From: Nocardia vermiculata NBRC 100427
Lineage (GTDB): Bacteria > Actinomycetota > Actinomycetes > Mycobacteriales > Mycobacteriaceae
DNA length: 64,000 bases
Assembly (NCBI RefSeq): GCF_001613265.1
Contig: NZ_BDCA01000029.1
Location: forward strand, 1-64,000
Direction of reading: 5' to 3'
Position 1 is the first letter of the stretch; each line of letters begins with the position of its first letter. The position numbers and the translations under genes were made by a program. Below are positions 17,701 to 27,400 of this stretch, in pieces. A model generated the notes under the pieces. That model ran no database searches. It saw only the letters and a list, made by a program, of their open reading frames with translations, and was not told the origin of the DNA.

Positions 17701-18290
17701 TGACCGAACTGCCGGCCGTGAGCCGGGCGGTCGCGCTGGTGACCGACTCCGGGCGGCTGGTCGCCGCGGTTGTCGGTGCGGGCAGCAGTACCGGTGCCGA
17801 GGTGCGTACCGCGCTGGCCGAACTGCTTCCGGCCCATATGATTCCCGAGGCGGTCGAGGTGCTGGATGCCCTCCCGCTCACCGCCAACGGTAAATACGAT
17901 CGCGCCGCGCTCATCCGTCTGCTCGATACCGGCGCCGGTGTCGAACCGAACTTCGTGCCCGCGGCCGATGAGGTCGAGGCCGCGGTGGGGTATATCGCCG
18001 CGCAGCTGCTGGGCGTCGAAACCGTCGGCATGGAAACGGATTTCTTCGAGGTCGGCGGCAACTCGATCCTCGCTACCACGCTCACCGCGAAGGTGCGGGG
18101 GCTGCTCGCGGTGGAGAAGTTCGGTGTGACCCTGGTGTTCGGTGGACGCACGGTGCGCCGGATCGCCGCGGGGCTGCTGGACGCCGAGGCCGACCCCGAT
18201 CGCCTGCGACAGGCGTCGCGGATTCTGCTGGAACTGGCCGAGGTGCCGGTGCCGCAGCAGGATTCGGCACTCGCCGGTAGCGGCCACTGA
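14742..18290 (+). CDS. Siderophore NRPS, ArCP-Cy-A-T (MbtB-type aryl-oxazoline synthetase)
   Basis: The product has about 1182 residues. Order: aryl carrier domain (phosphopantetheine Ser35 in GMHSMML), heterocyclisation domain (residues about 90-510; DMLAGDAQS near 221 fits the Cy DxxxxDxxS motif), adenylation domain ([11 protein letters not shown] near 686; FDLSVYDIF, a core seen in Cys/Ser/Thr-activating Cy modules), and carrier domain (GGNSI near 1105). It would condense a salicyl-type starter with Ser or Thr and cyclise it to an oxazoline. ATG at 14742 with GAGGAG upstream is preferred over GTG at 14697. Residues about 787-824 come from an odd repeat insertion. Unlike older MbtB annotations it has no terminal thioesterase; one is encoded separately at 29158. 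First gene of operon 1. Confidence 0.88.
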   Translation: MLGKADVRNIVAAELELEPEAIGYDDDLVGLGMHSMMLMRLAGRWRKQGHEVRSSELALEPTVTSWARLLGAAEPEPEVPAEPAGSVADGEEFPLATMQHAYWVGRRQDQQLGGVAAHLYVEFDGHGLEAERMARAVTRLVRRHPQLRVQFTDSGTQRVLPEPLHPVFRAVDLTAAADPAAELERLRDEKSHQCMDVEVGKVVDITLTSLPDGAHRVHVDVDMLAGDAQSYRRVLNDLAALYDSDTEPDDAIGYTFAEYLERKQRTAPDNSAARDWWQQRLADLPEIPTLPVVPENERRDPARSIRLNHWFSPEAKAQLHKVAHGHGVTPAVTLATVFSEVIARWSAQQRFLLNVPLFDREPFHDDVDRVVGDFTNSVLVDVDARNPESALQRAKRLQRELHTCAAHSTYEGLDVLRDLGRLRGAPVTPSVVFTSGLDLGELFSDSVTRLFGEPVWVLSQGPQVDLDAQVAELSGGLLVNWDVRRDALPAGVIEAMFDEFRTLLLTLVDNESDWHAPLSIALPAAQCEIRARVNDTAADFGQRTLHDAFFTLAQQDPQRAALRWRGGSGSSYGELARQALAVGRSLADAGVQPGDTVAVVIGKGHRQIPAVLGVLAAGATYVPIGTGQPPARRDRILTRSGARIALVDTATELPDGVTGIALTAALAGPELDAPRSVAPDATAYVLFTSGSTGEPKGVEVSHRAAANTIDALAAHFDLGDEERMLGLSSLEFDLSVYDIFAPLARGGALVCVDPETERDVQAWAELIAEHGVTVLNCAPGLIGMLLDTVAGATRPEAAARVTTEGAAPATDYTVAGATRPEAAASQQLRSLRVVITGGDRVAAELGHRLRALVPGLRFAGLGGATEAAIHSTVCEVGDDFPAEWPSVPYGTPLANVAMRVVNERGEDCPDWVVGELWIGGTSVADGYRGDPERTAQRFLELDGRRWYRTGDLARYLPDGTVDFLGRADHQVKIRGYRVELGEVEAALTELPAVSRAVALVTDSGRLVAAVVGAGSSTGAEVRTALAELLPAHMIPEAVEVLDALPLTANGKYDRAALIRLLDTGAGVEPNFVPAADEVEAAVGYIAAQLLGVETVGMETDFFEVGGNSILATTLTAKVRGLLAVEKFGVTLVFGGRTVRRIAAGLLDAEADPDRLRQASRILLELAEVPVPQQDSALAGSGH
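17101..17213 (+). repeat. In-frame direct repeat with internal inverted arm inside the NRPS adenylation domain
   Basis: A 38-bp sequence at 17101-17138 recurs exactly at 17176-17213 (period 75 bp). Between the copies, 17160-17170 is the reverse complement of 17107-17117, so a stem can form. It encodes VAGATRPEAAA twice. The repeat adds about 35-40 residues between the GLIGMLLD and LRSLRVVITGGD segments of the adenylation domain without breaking the frame. The combination of direct and inverted copies resembles a small mobile repeat. Confidence 0.8.
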
Positions 18291-18336
18291 GCGCCGCTCG
18301 ACCCGGATTCTCGTTGTAGACAGATTGGTTCGTCAG

Positions 18337-21300
18337 ATGCGTTCGCTGGAAGACCTGCAGGTAGCGATGGCGGCTCGGCTCGCCGAGGAAGGTTTGGGGG
18401 GCACCGCCGCTGTCGGGGTCCGCCGCGATCGGCACCGGGCGCCCCTGTCGTTCGGGCAGCGCAATGTGTGGGCGCATCAGCAGATCTCGCCCGGCAGCTC
18501 CGCCTACAACCTGTGCCTGGCGCTCACCTTCACCGGTGTGGTCGACACGCACGCGTTGCATACGGCTTTCGAGGCGCTGGCGCAGCGGCATGAAGTCCTG
18601 CGCACCACATATCACATCGACGACGACGGTGAGCCTTATCAGCGGATCCATCAGGAGCTGCCGCCCCGGCTGCGCGAGGTGGATCTGTCCGGCACGGAAC
18701 CGGAAGCGGCTCGGCAGCAGGTGCGGTCGCTGACCGAGGCCGCGGCGAGCGAAACATTCGACCTCACCGCCGAATCCTCGTTGCGGGTCACCTTTGCCCG
18801 CGTGCACGCCACCGAACTCGTCGCCATCGTGGTCGTTCAGCACATCGCCTGGGACGGCATGACCCTCCCGGCCCTGTCTCGTGATGTGGAGACGTTCTAT
18901 CGGCAGGCCCGCACCGGAGCGGTGCAGGTCGAGCCGCTGCGACTGCAGGTGGCCGATTTCGCCGAGTGGGAGGCCGACCGATTCGCCGCCGACGATCACA
19001 CCGAGGACATCGAATTCTGGAAGAGCCGCTTCGACGGTGAGCTGCCCCAGCTGCAACTGCCCTACGACCGCCGGCCGGTCACGGTCACCGAGCGCGGCGA
19101 GCGTTCGGACAAGCTGCTCAGCGAATACGGTGACGCCTCGCTGCGCCGCCTCACCGCGCAACTGCGCACCACCCCGTTCTCGGTTTTCCTCGCCGCCTAC
19201 TATCTCGCCCTGCGGCAGCTGACCGGCCGCGCGGATATGGTCATCGGCACGACCGTAGCCAACCGCGAGGAATCGGGGATGGAACTGCTGGTCGGCAACC
19301 TCAGCAATATGCTCCCGCTGCATATCGCCGCCGACGGTGAGCTGCGCTTCGATGCTCTGGTCGAGCAGGTGCGCGGCGTGATCACCGATGCGTTCGGGCA
19401 CAAGCATTTCCCGCAGGAACAGATCGTGCGCGCGGTGAATGCCGCGACCGGCAATGTGGGCTCGAATCTGTTCGACACCATGGTGCTGTTCCTGCATCAG
19501 AAGATCGACGGCCCGCAGCTGCCGGGTGTCACGACCAGCTGGGAGTTGATGCACAACGGTGGCGCACTGCTGCCGCTGGTGGTCGAAACCTTCATGCACA
19601 CCGACCGCACCGATGTGCAGATCACCTATCGCACCGATCTTTTCGACGCGACGACTATCGATCGCCTGCACGAGTACATCGATCAGGTACTCGTCGCGGC
19701 CACTCCGGACCAGCCGATCGCCGAATTGACCAGGTTGTCGGGCTCCGACCGGGCAGCGTTGGCCGAGTGGTCGCACGGCACGGCCGTCGCCATCGAGGCC
19801 GACACCGTCGATGCGATGATCCGCCGTGTCAGTCGTGAGCATCCCGACCGGACCGCGGTGGTCTTCGGCGATATCGAGTTGAGCTATCGCGAATTCGACG
19901 CCCGTGTCAACCGGCTGGCTCGGCTACTGCTGGAAGACGGTGTGCGGCAGGGTGATCCGGTCGGTGTGTACGCCGAGCGCAGCGAACGGCTGCCGATCGC
20001 GTTCGCCGCGGTGCAGCGGGTGGGTGCGGTCTACTTCCCGATCGATCCCAGCTACCCGGCCGACCGCATCGAATATATGCTCGCCGACGCCGAGCCGGCT
20101 CTGCTGCTGCTCTCCTCCGAACAGGCGCTGCCTGTCGAGACCACGGTGCCGGCAGTCGATCTCGCCGACCCCTCGGTCGTGGAACGCCTGGCGAGCAGCG
20201 ATGGTACCGCCCTGCCCGAGTCCGAGCTCACTCGTCCGATCCACCCGCTCGACGCCTGCTATCTGCTCTACACCTCCGGTACCACCGGCCGCCCCAAAGG
20301 CGTGGTGATCCATCATCGTGGAGTCACCAACCATGTGCAGTGGATGCGTGACTATCTGGCCTTCGGCGAGGAACGCATCCTGCAGAAGGCGCCCATCGGT
20401 TTCGATGTCTCGGTGTTCGAACTGGTGAACGCGCTGTGCACCGGCTCGGCCACGGTGCTGCCGCCCCCGCAGTGGTGGCAGGCCGACGTGGAGGCGCTCG
20501 CCGACATCATCCACCGGCATCGCATCACCCAGATCTCATTGGTGCCCAGTGTGGTTCGGGCCTTCATCGATGCCGGACCGGATCCGGCGCGGCTGCAGTC
20601 CATGCGCTATGTGTACCTCGGCGGTGAATCCGTTCCCCCGGCCCTGGTCGAGGAATCGAGCCGGTTCTTCGGTGGCACCGTGCTGGGACTGTACGGCCCC
20701 ACCGAGGGGTCGATGGATCTCATGCACGAGGACTTCTCCGGCTGCGATCCCGAGGAGGCCGGCAACGAGATCCGCTCGGCGCTCATCGGCCGTCCCGAAT
20801 CCAATTCGTCGGTATACGTACTCGACGAGCAGTTGCGTCAGGTCCCGCCGGGCGTGGTCGGCGAGCTCTACCTCGGTGGTGTGCAATTGGCCCGCGGTTA
20901 CCACCGGCGCCCCGACCTGACGGCCGCAGCATTCGTGGCCTGCCCGTTCGCGGGCGCCTCGGGCGCACGGATGTATCGCACCGGCGATATCGTGCGCTGG
21001 AACGGCCGGGGGCGGATGGAATATCTGGGCCGCGTGGACGACCAGGTGAAGGTGCGCGGCCATCGCATCGAACTGGGCGAGATCGGCACCGTGCTGCGCC
21101 GGATGCCCGGGATCGCCTCCGCGGTCGCGATCACGGTGCGGCAGAGTGCCGGCGACCTCGCGCTGGCGGCTTACTATGTGCCCGAGTCCGATTCGGCTCT
21201 CGGTGCCGATGCCGACGACCGGATCCGCGCACATCTGGCCGAACGGCTTCCGGAATATATGGTTCCCGCCGCGCTGGTGCGACTGGACGAACTGCCGCTG

Positions 21301-24300
21301 ACCGCCAACGGCAAGCTGGATCGCCGGGCGCTACCGGCCCCCGATCTGGGCGGTAGCACCGGTCGCGGGCGGGTGCTGCGTGAAGGCGCCGAACGGCATG
21401 TGGCCGATGCGGTGCGGCAGGTCCTCGGGCTGCCCGAGGGCACCGATCTGGCCGCCGACGACGACTTTCTGGCGCTGGGCGGTGACTCCATCACCGCGAT
21501 CCGGATGGCGTCGGCACTGAAGAAGCGTGGTCTGCTCATCACGACCAGTGCGCTGTTCGACGCGCGCACGGTCGCACGGATCGCCGCGGCGGCCGAACCG
21601 ATCGTCGCCGGCGGTGCTCCCGCACTGGCGGAGGTCGGCTCCGAGACGGGCTGGATTCCGCTCAACCCGATCGCCACCATGCTCACCGAGACGGCGGCCG
21701 ATTACAGCGCGTACGTCCAGGCCACTGCGGTGGTGACCCCGCCGCACAGCACTCTCGAGCAGGTCACCGCTGTGGTCGGGGCGCTGGTGGACCGGCATCC
21801 GATGCTGCGCGCCCGACTGGCCGAAGATGCCGAGGGCCGCACCGCATTCCACATCGCCGACGACACCGCCGCACCGACGCTCACCGAGGTGGTGCTGCCC
21901 GCCGGGAAATGGGACCGCACCGCGGGCGCGGAACTGCGCGCGAAGCTGCGTGAAGCCGCCGAACTGCTGGACCCCGCCGACGGGCGGATGGTCGCCGCGG
22001 TCCGGGTGCGTTCCGACGACAACGCACAGGGCCGGCTACTGCTGGTGATCCACCACCTGGTCGTCGACGGCGTGTCCTGGCGCATCCTGCACGACGACCT
22101 GCGTCAGCTCTGGGGTGACCTCGACGCTCCGGCCGAAGCCGGTACCTCGGTGAAGACCTGGAACACCAGCCTGCTCGAGCTGGCCGGCACCAGTACCATC
22201 CGGGACACGCTCCCGTACTGGGCCGCCGCCGCCGAGGGCGTGGATCCGCTGCTGGGCGAGCGGGAACTGGATCCGGCCGTCGACACCGTCGCGACCGTCC
22301 GCGAACTCACCGCCACCCTCGACTCCGACGACACCGCCTTCCTGATGACCACCGCGACCGCGGCCTTCGGCTGCGATTTCCTCGACCTGCAGGTGGCATC
22401 GCTCGCGGTGGCCGTGCACCGGTTCCGACAGCGCCGTGACACCGATGCCGAGACCGTGTCGCTCACCATGGAGCGACACGGCCGGGTCGAAACCCTGTTC
22501 TCCGGTGTGGATCTGGCCAACACCGTTGGCTGGTTCACCACCACCTATCCGGTAACGCTCGACGTCAGCGGAGGCGGCGGGATGGAGCCGGCGGTCAAGG
22601 CGGTCAAGGAGCAGCTGCTGGCGGTACCGGATTCCGGTATCGGCTGGGGTCTGTTGCGCTGGATCGACACCGCGACCCGCCCGGCGCTGGAGCAGTACCG
22701 CACCCCACAGATCAGCTTCAACTACATGGGCCGATTCGCCGCCGCCGCATCCGAGGGTGAGGTGGAGAACTTCTCGGCCGCACCGGAATTCGGGTACATG
22801 GGCGGCCATGCGAATGCCACCATGCCCGCCCCGGCGCTGCTCGACATCAACACCGTCGCGCTCACCGAGGACGACCGGGTGAGCCTGCAGGCCTCCTTCC
22901 GCTATCCCGGCGACGCACTGTCCGAAGACGATGTGCGCGAGCTGGCCGAACTGTGGGAGTCCGGGCTGGGTGAACTCGCCAAGGCGGTGCGGGACAACCA
23001 GGCGCGCCGGTTGAGCCCGAGTGATGTGCTGGCCGACGGACCCACGCAGCTCGATCTGGACCGGTGGCACGAGATCTACGGCGAGTACGAGGACGTGTAC
23101 CCGCTGGCGCCGATGCAGGCCGGGTTGTACCTCACCGCGCTGAGCGCGGGTGCGCGCGACGTCTACAACGTGCAGACACTCATCGGCGTGCGCGGTGCGC
23201 TGGACGTCGCCCGGCTGGACCGGGCCTTCGGCACCGTCCTGAATCGATACCCGAATCTGCGTGTGACACTGTCGGTGTCGCATGCCGGGCAGCCCTATGC
23301 GATCGTAGCCGGGCAGATGCCGGTTCCGGTCCGCGAGATCGACCTGACCGCGGTGCCGGATACGAACGCCCGGCTGCACGAGTTCTACCGCGCCGATCAG
23401 GCCGAGCAGTTCGACCTGTCGCGGGGCCCGCTCACCCGAGTGACCGTGCTGCACCTTCCCGGCGATGTACACACCATCGTGCTGACCATGCACCATATGC
23501 TGCTCGACGGCTGGTCCGGTCAGTTGGTGGCGCGAGAGGTGTTCGCCGAGTACGCGGTTGCCGGTGCCGAGCCGATCGCGACCCCGGACACCTTCGGCAA
23601 GTTCCTGTCGCTCGTCGAGGCGGAACGCGAGGCGGTGGAAGCGGCGTGGAGCCCGGTGCTCGACGGTGTGCAGCCCTGTCTGGTCGCGCCCGGTCGCGGT
23701 GCCGGTGGTGAGGGCGTCCCGGTGGAGCGATCCTTCGTGATTCCGGACGAACTCGTGGACCGGCTCACCGCGCTGGCCTCCGAGATCGGCACCACCTTCA
23801 GTGTGATCTGCCAGTTGGCGTGGGCGAATGCGTTGCGTTACGTCAGCGGTGACGAGACCACGGTCTTCGGCGAGGCGGTCTCGGGCCGACCGGCCGATCT
23901 GGACGAGGTGGACAACGCGATCGGTTGTTTCGCCAACATCATTCCGGCGGTGATCGAGTTCTCGGGTGCGAAGACCTGGCGCGAACACCTCACCGAGGTG
24001 CAGACCCGGCGCATGGAACTCATGGAGTACCACAGCTATCCGCTGACCTCGGCGCTGCGGGCCGCGGGCAGCCGCAAGCTGTTCGACACCATGTTCGTCT
24101 TCGAGTCCTATCCGCCCGGTCGCCGGCAGCTCGAAGCGCTACTCGACAGCGCGGGACTGGAATTGGCCTCGTTCGAGGGCGCCGGCGCCACCGACAACGC
24201 GCTGCTGCTGATGATCTTCCCGGCCAATTCGCTGCTCCCCAGCGATTCGGTGCAGGCGGCGATCTTCTACGGCGAGGACTGTTTCGAAGACGACGACGCC

Positions 24301-24432
24301 CGCATCATCGAGGCGGCGTTCAGCAACACCCTGCACGCCATGGCGGATGCACCGGACGAGGCGATCAGCGGTGCCGCGGTGCTCGACGACGAGGACCAGG
24401 GACTGCTGGTGATGCGGCGCATGTGGCAATAG
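18337..24432 (+). CDS. Siderophore NRPS, C-A-T-E-C (lysine-module type, MbtE-like)
   Basis: The product has about 2031 residues. Order: condensation domain (QHIAWDG near 167), adenylation domain (YTSGTTGRPKG near 644; core FDVSVFELV), carrier (GGDSI near 1048), epimerisation domain (HHLVVDGVSW near 1238 and NTVGWFTTTYPV, both E-type), then a second condensation domain (MHHMLLDGWSG near 1717) at the C-terminus. By synteny with mycobactin/nocobactin loci it should add the first (hydroxy)lysine; the last C domain may join that lysine to the PKS-made hydroxy acid through an ester. The ATG at 18337 has no clear ribosome-binding site, so the exact start is uncertain; 47 bp separate it from the previous stop. 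Confidence 0.87.
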   Translation: MRSLEDLQVAMAARLAEEGLGGTAAVGVRRDRHRAPLSFGQRNVWAHQQISPGSSAYNLCLALTFTGVVDTHALHTAFEALAQRHEVLRTTYHIDDDGEPYQRIHQELPPRLREVDLSGTEPEAARQQVRSLTEAAASETFDLTAESSLRVTFARVHATELVAIVVVQHIAWDGMTLPALSRDVETFYRQARTGAVQVEPLRLQVADFAEWEADRFAADDHTEDIEFWKSRFDGELPQLQLPYDRRPVTVTERGERSDKLLSEYGDASLRRLTAQLRTTPFSVFLAAYYLALRQLTGRADMVIGTTVANREESGMELLVGNLSNMLPLHIAADGELRFDALVEQVRGVITDAFGHKHFPQEQIVRAVNAATGNVGSNLFDTMVLFLHQKIDGPQLPGVTTSWELMHNGGALLPLVVETFMHTDRTDVQITYRTDLFDATTIDRLHEYIDQVLVAATPDQPIAELTRLSGSDRAALAEWSHGTAVAIEADTVDAMIRRVSREHPDRTAVVFGDIELSYREFDARVNRLARLLLEDGVRQGDPVGVYAERSERLPIAFAAVQRVGAVYFPIDPSYPADRIEYMLADAEPALLLLSSEQALPVETTVPAVDLADPSVVERLASSDGTALPESELTRPIHPLDACYLLYTSGTTGRPKGVVIHHRGVTNHVQWMRDYLAFGEERILQKAPIGFDVSVFELVNALCTGSATVLPPPQWWQADVEALADIIHRHRITQISLVPSVVRAFIDAGPDPARLQSMRYVYLGGESVPPALVEESSRFFGGTVLGLYGPTEGSMDLMHEDFSGCDPEEAGNEIRSALIGRPESNSSVYVLDEQLRQVPPGVVGELYLGGVQLARGYHRRPDLTAAAFVACPFAGASGARMYRTGDIVRWNGRGRMEYLGRVDDQVKVRGHRIELGEIGTVLRRMPGIASAVAITVRQSAGDLALAAYYVPESDSALGADADDRIRAHLAERLPEYMVPAALVRLDELPLTANGKLDRRALPAPDLGGSTGRGRVLREGAERHVADAVRQVLGLPEGTDLAADDDFLALGGDSITAIRMASALKKRGLLITTSALFDARTVARIAAAAEPIVAGGAPALAEVGSETGWIPLNPIATMLTETAADYSAYVQATAVVTPPHSTLEQVTAVVGALVDRHPMLRARLAEDAEGRTAFHIADDTAAPTLTEVVLPAGKWDRTAGAELRAKLREAAELLDPADGRMVAAVRVRSDDNAQGRLLLVIHHLVVDGVSWRILHDDLRQLWGDLDAPAEAGTSVKTWNTSLLELAGTSTIRDTLPYWAAAAEGVDPLLGERELDPAVDTVATVRELTATLDSDDTAFLMTTATAAFGCDFLDLQVASLAVAVHRFRQRRDTDAETVSLTMERHGRVETLFSGVDLANTVGWFTTTYPVTLDVSGGGGMEPAVKAVKEQLLAVPDSGIGWGLLRWIDTATRPALEQYRTPQISFNYMGRFAAAASEGEVENFSAAPEFGYMGGHANATMPAPALLDINTVALTEDDRVSLQASFRYPGDALSEDDVRELAELWESGLGELAKAVRDNQARRLSPSDVLADGPTQLDLDRWHEIYGEYEDVYPLAPMQAGLYLTALSAGARDVYNVQTLIGVRGALDVARLDRAFGTVLNRYPNLRVTLSVSHAGQPYAIVAGQMPVPVREIDLTAVPDTNARLHEFYRADQAEQFDLSRGPLTRVTVLHLPGDVHTIVLTMHHMLLDGWSGQLVAREVFAEYAVAGAEPIATPDTFGKFLSLVEAEREAVEAAWSPVLDGVQPCLVAPGRGAGGEGVPVERSFVIPDELVDRLTALASEIGTTFSVICQLAWANALRYVSGDETTVFGEAVSGRPADLDEVDNAIGCFANIIPAVIEFSGAKTWREHLTEVQTRRMELMEYHSYPLTSALRAAGSRKLFDTMFVFESYPPGRRQLEALLDSAGLELASFEGAGATDNALLLMIFPANSLLPSDSVQAAIFYGEDCFEDDDARIIEAAFSNTLHAMADAPDEAISGAAVLDDEDQGLLVMRRMWQ

Positions 24433-24498
24433 GCCGCCGGTAGGCCGACAGCGGCGACAACGTAGGGCCCAACGACGTGGGGATCGGGAGGCATGACG

Positions 24499-27400
24499 AT
24501 GAGTGACGGCGATGCGCAGATAGAGGACGTGCTGGCGCTGGCTCCGCTGCAGGAGGGACTGTTCTCGCTGTCCCACCTGTCCGGGGACGACGATGTGTAC
24601 ACGATCCCGTTCGTCGTGGATATCGACGGACCATTGGACGGCTCCCGCATGCGGCGCGCCATGGAGGCGCTGCTGCGTCGGCATTCGAATCTGCGAGCGG
24701 TGTTCTGGGACGAGGACCTGCCTCGCCCGGTGCAGATCGTACCCAGTGACGTCGAATTGCCGTGGTCGGAGATCGATTCGGCGCCCGAGGAACTGGATAC
24801 GGTGACCGCCGCCGAGATACGCCGTGGTTTCGATCTGAGCCGGGGGCCGGCGCTGCGGGTCCTGCTGGTGCGGGTGCCCTCGGACGGCGCCGGGGTCGAG
24901 CGGCGCCGGATGATCGTCACGATGCACCACATCCTGATCGACGGCTGGTCGCTCGGACTGTTCTTCACCGAACTGCGTGCCTTGTACGGGTCCGGAGGCT
25001 CCGCGCGGGAGCTGCCGCCGGTGCGTCCGTACCGCGATTACATTGCCTGGCTGGCCGCCCAGGACATGGCATCGGCTCAGCAGCGCTGGGTGGAGTATCT
25101 GGGCGTCGTCGACGGGCCGTTGATGGTGGCCGACGGCGGTGCGGCGATGGGCATCGACAGCGCCGAGGTGTCGGCGCCGGCCGAGATCACTCGCTTCACT
25201 CTCTCGGCCGACGAGACCGCTCGGGTACGCACCTGGGCACGAACTCAGGGCCTGACGCTGAACACCGTGGTCCAGTTCGCCTGGACGTTGGTGCTGTCGC
25301 GGCTGACCGACCGCAGCGACGTCGTATACGGGACCGTCGTCACCGGGCGGCCGGATCAACTGCCCGGCGTGGAACACATCATCGGCCTGTTCCTCAATAC
25401 CGTCGCGGTGGCGTTCCGGCTGGATCCCGACGGATCCGCGGCTGCCGAATGCGCTCGGCTGCAACGAGAATCGGCTGCCATGCGCGAGCTCGGATATCTG
25501 AGTCTGTCGGCGGTACAACGCGCGGCCGGGCACGGCGCACTGTTCGACACCATGTTCGTCTTCCAGAACGCGCCCATGGAGGAGGCGTTCAACGACGCCA
25601 CCCTGGACGGCGGTGTCACGCTGCGCCCGGTGATGACCGAGAACCTCACGCATTACCCGTTGACGGTGGTCTCGCATCTGCTGGGGGACGAGCTGATGGT
25701 GGTCGTGGAGGCGGTTCGTGAGTCGGTGCCGTATCTGCCGGACGATATCGGCGCGGCCATGCTTGCCGTGCTGCGCGAGTTGCCCGAATCCACCCACACC
25801 AGGTGTGCGGAGCTCGAGGTACTGCCGAGGCCCGATGCGCAGGCGCTGTTGCGTGCCTCGACCACGGCGTCGGTGGCAGATCTCGACACCGTTTCTGCCA
25901 CCTCGATTTTCACATTGTTCGCGCGGCAAGCGGCGGCGACGCCGGACGCGGTGGCACTGACCACCGACGACGTCGTCCTGACCTACCGTGAACTGCACGA
26001 GCAGTCGGCGCGGCTGGCCGGGGAACTGATCGCCGCCGGGATCGGGCCGGAACGCGTGGTCGCGGTATTGCTGCCGCGGGGCCCGCGCGCGATCGTCACG
26101 GTCCTGGCGACCCTGGCCGCCGGCGGCGCCTACGTGCCGGTGGACCTCGCATTGCCCGCGGCGCGGATCGAGTCGATTCTCCGGCAATCCGCACCGCAGC
26201 TGGTAGTGACCGATACCGATCACGGCGCACTGCTCGACGAGGACGGAGCACCCCTGTTCGAGGAGCACCGGGTGCTGCGGCTCGACGACCCACGGGTCGC
26301 GCGACGGATCGATACCCGGCCGTCGGAACCGCCGGAATCCGCCGGGCACTCCGCGGGCAGCGCCTACCTCATCTTCACCTCGGGCTCGACCGGTGAGCCG
26401 AAGGGCGTCATCGGCACCCATGAGGCCGTGATCAGCTATTTCCTGGATCATCGGGAGCGGGTGTACCGGCCCGCGGTGGCGCGGTTGGGGCGGAAACTGC
26501 GGATCGCGCACGCCTGGTCGCTGAGTTTCGACGCGTCCTGGCAGCCGCTGATCGGACTGCTCGACGGTCACGCACTGCATCTGTTCGACGACGAGGCGAT
26601 GCGGGATGCGCACTGCCTGGTCGCGGGGATGGACCGCTACGGCCTGGACATGATCGACACCACGCCGTCGCTGTTCCGGCAGTTGACCGCCGCCGGACTG
26701 CTGCGTCGTCCGCCGGCGGTGGTCGCCCTGGGGGGCGAGGCCATCGACTCGCAGCTGTGGGAGCAGCTGCGCGCGCTGCCGGAGGTAGCCGTGCACAATT
26801 GCTACGGGCCTACCGAGACCACGGTCGAGGCGGTGGTAGCGGATGTGAGCACGATCGACGCCGCCGAGCCGCACGCGGACGCACCGACCATCGGTACCCC
26901 CACCGCCGGCACCTCGGGATATGTTCTCGATTCCCGGTTGCGTCCGGTACCGGTCGGGGTGATCGGCGAATTGTATGTGGCCGGACCGCAGTTGGCTCGT
27001 GGTTATGCGGCCCGCCCGGGCGGCACCGCGGACCGTTTCGTGGCCGACCCACTACACGCGGGTGGCCGGATGTATCGCACCGGCGATCTGGTGCGCCGGC
27101 GTAGCGACGGCCGGTTGACCTACCTGGGACGGGCCGACGCACAGGTCAAGGTGCGTGGGTACCGGATCGAGATCGGCGAGGTCGACACCGCGTTGCGGAT
27201 GCTGCCGGAGGTCGCGGCCGCCGCGGCCACGGTGCTGCGCCGCGGGGCGGGCGCCGGGCTCGTCGGATTCGTCGCCGGTGCACCGGGGTCCGCCCTCGAC
27301 CCGGTGGCCATGCGGGCGGCGCTGGCGAAGCGGTTGCCCGCCTACATGATTCCCTCGCGCATCGTGGTTGTGCCGCGGCTGCCGGTGACGGTGAACGGCA

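Noticed and set aside
24139-26874. 911-codon open frame on the minus strand over the NRPS genes
   Set aside because: It lies opposite clear C, A and T domains, has no recognisable domain, and its His/Gln/Arg-rich composition is that of an antisense frame in high-GC DNA. The same applies to 18082-19842, 22036-24033, 37089-39599 and 32074-33525 on the minus strand.
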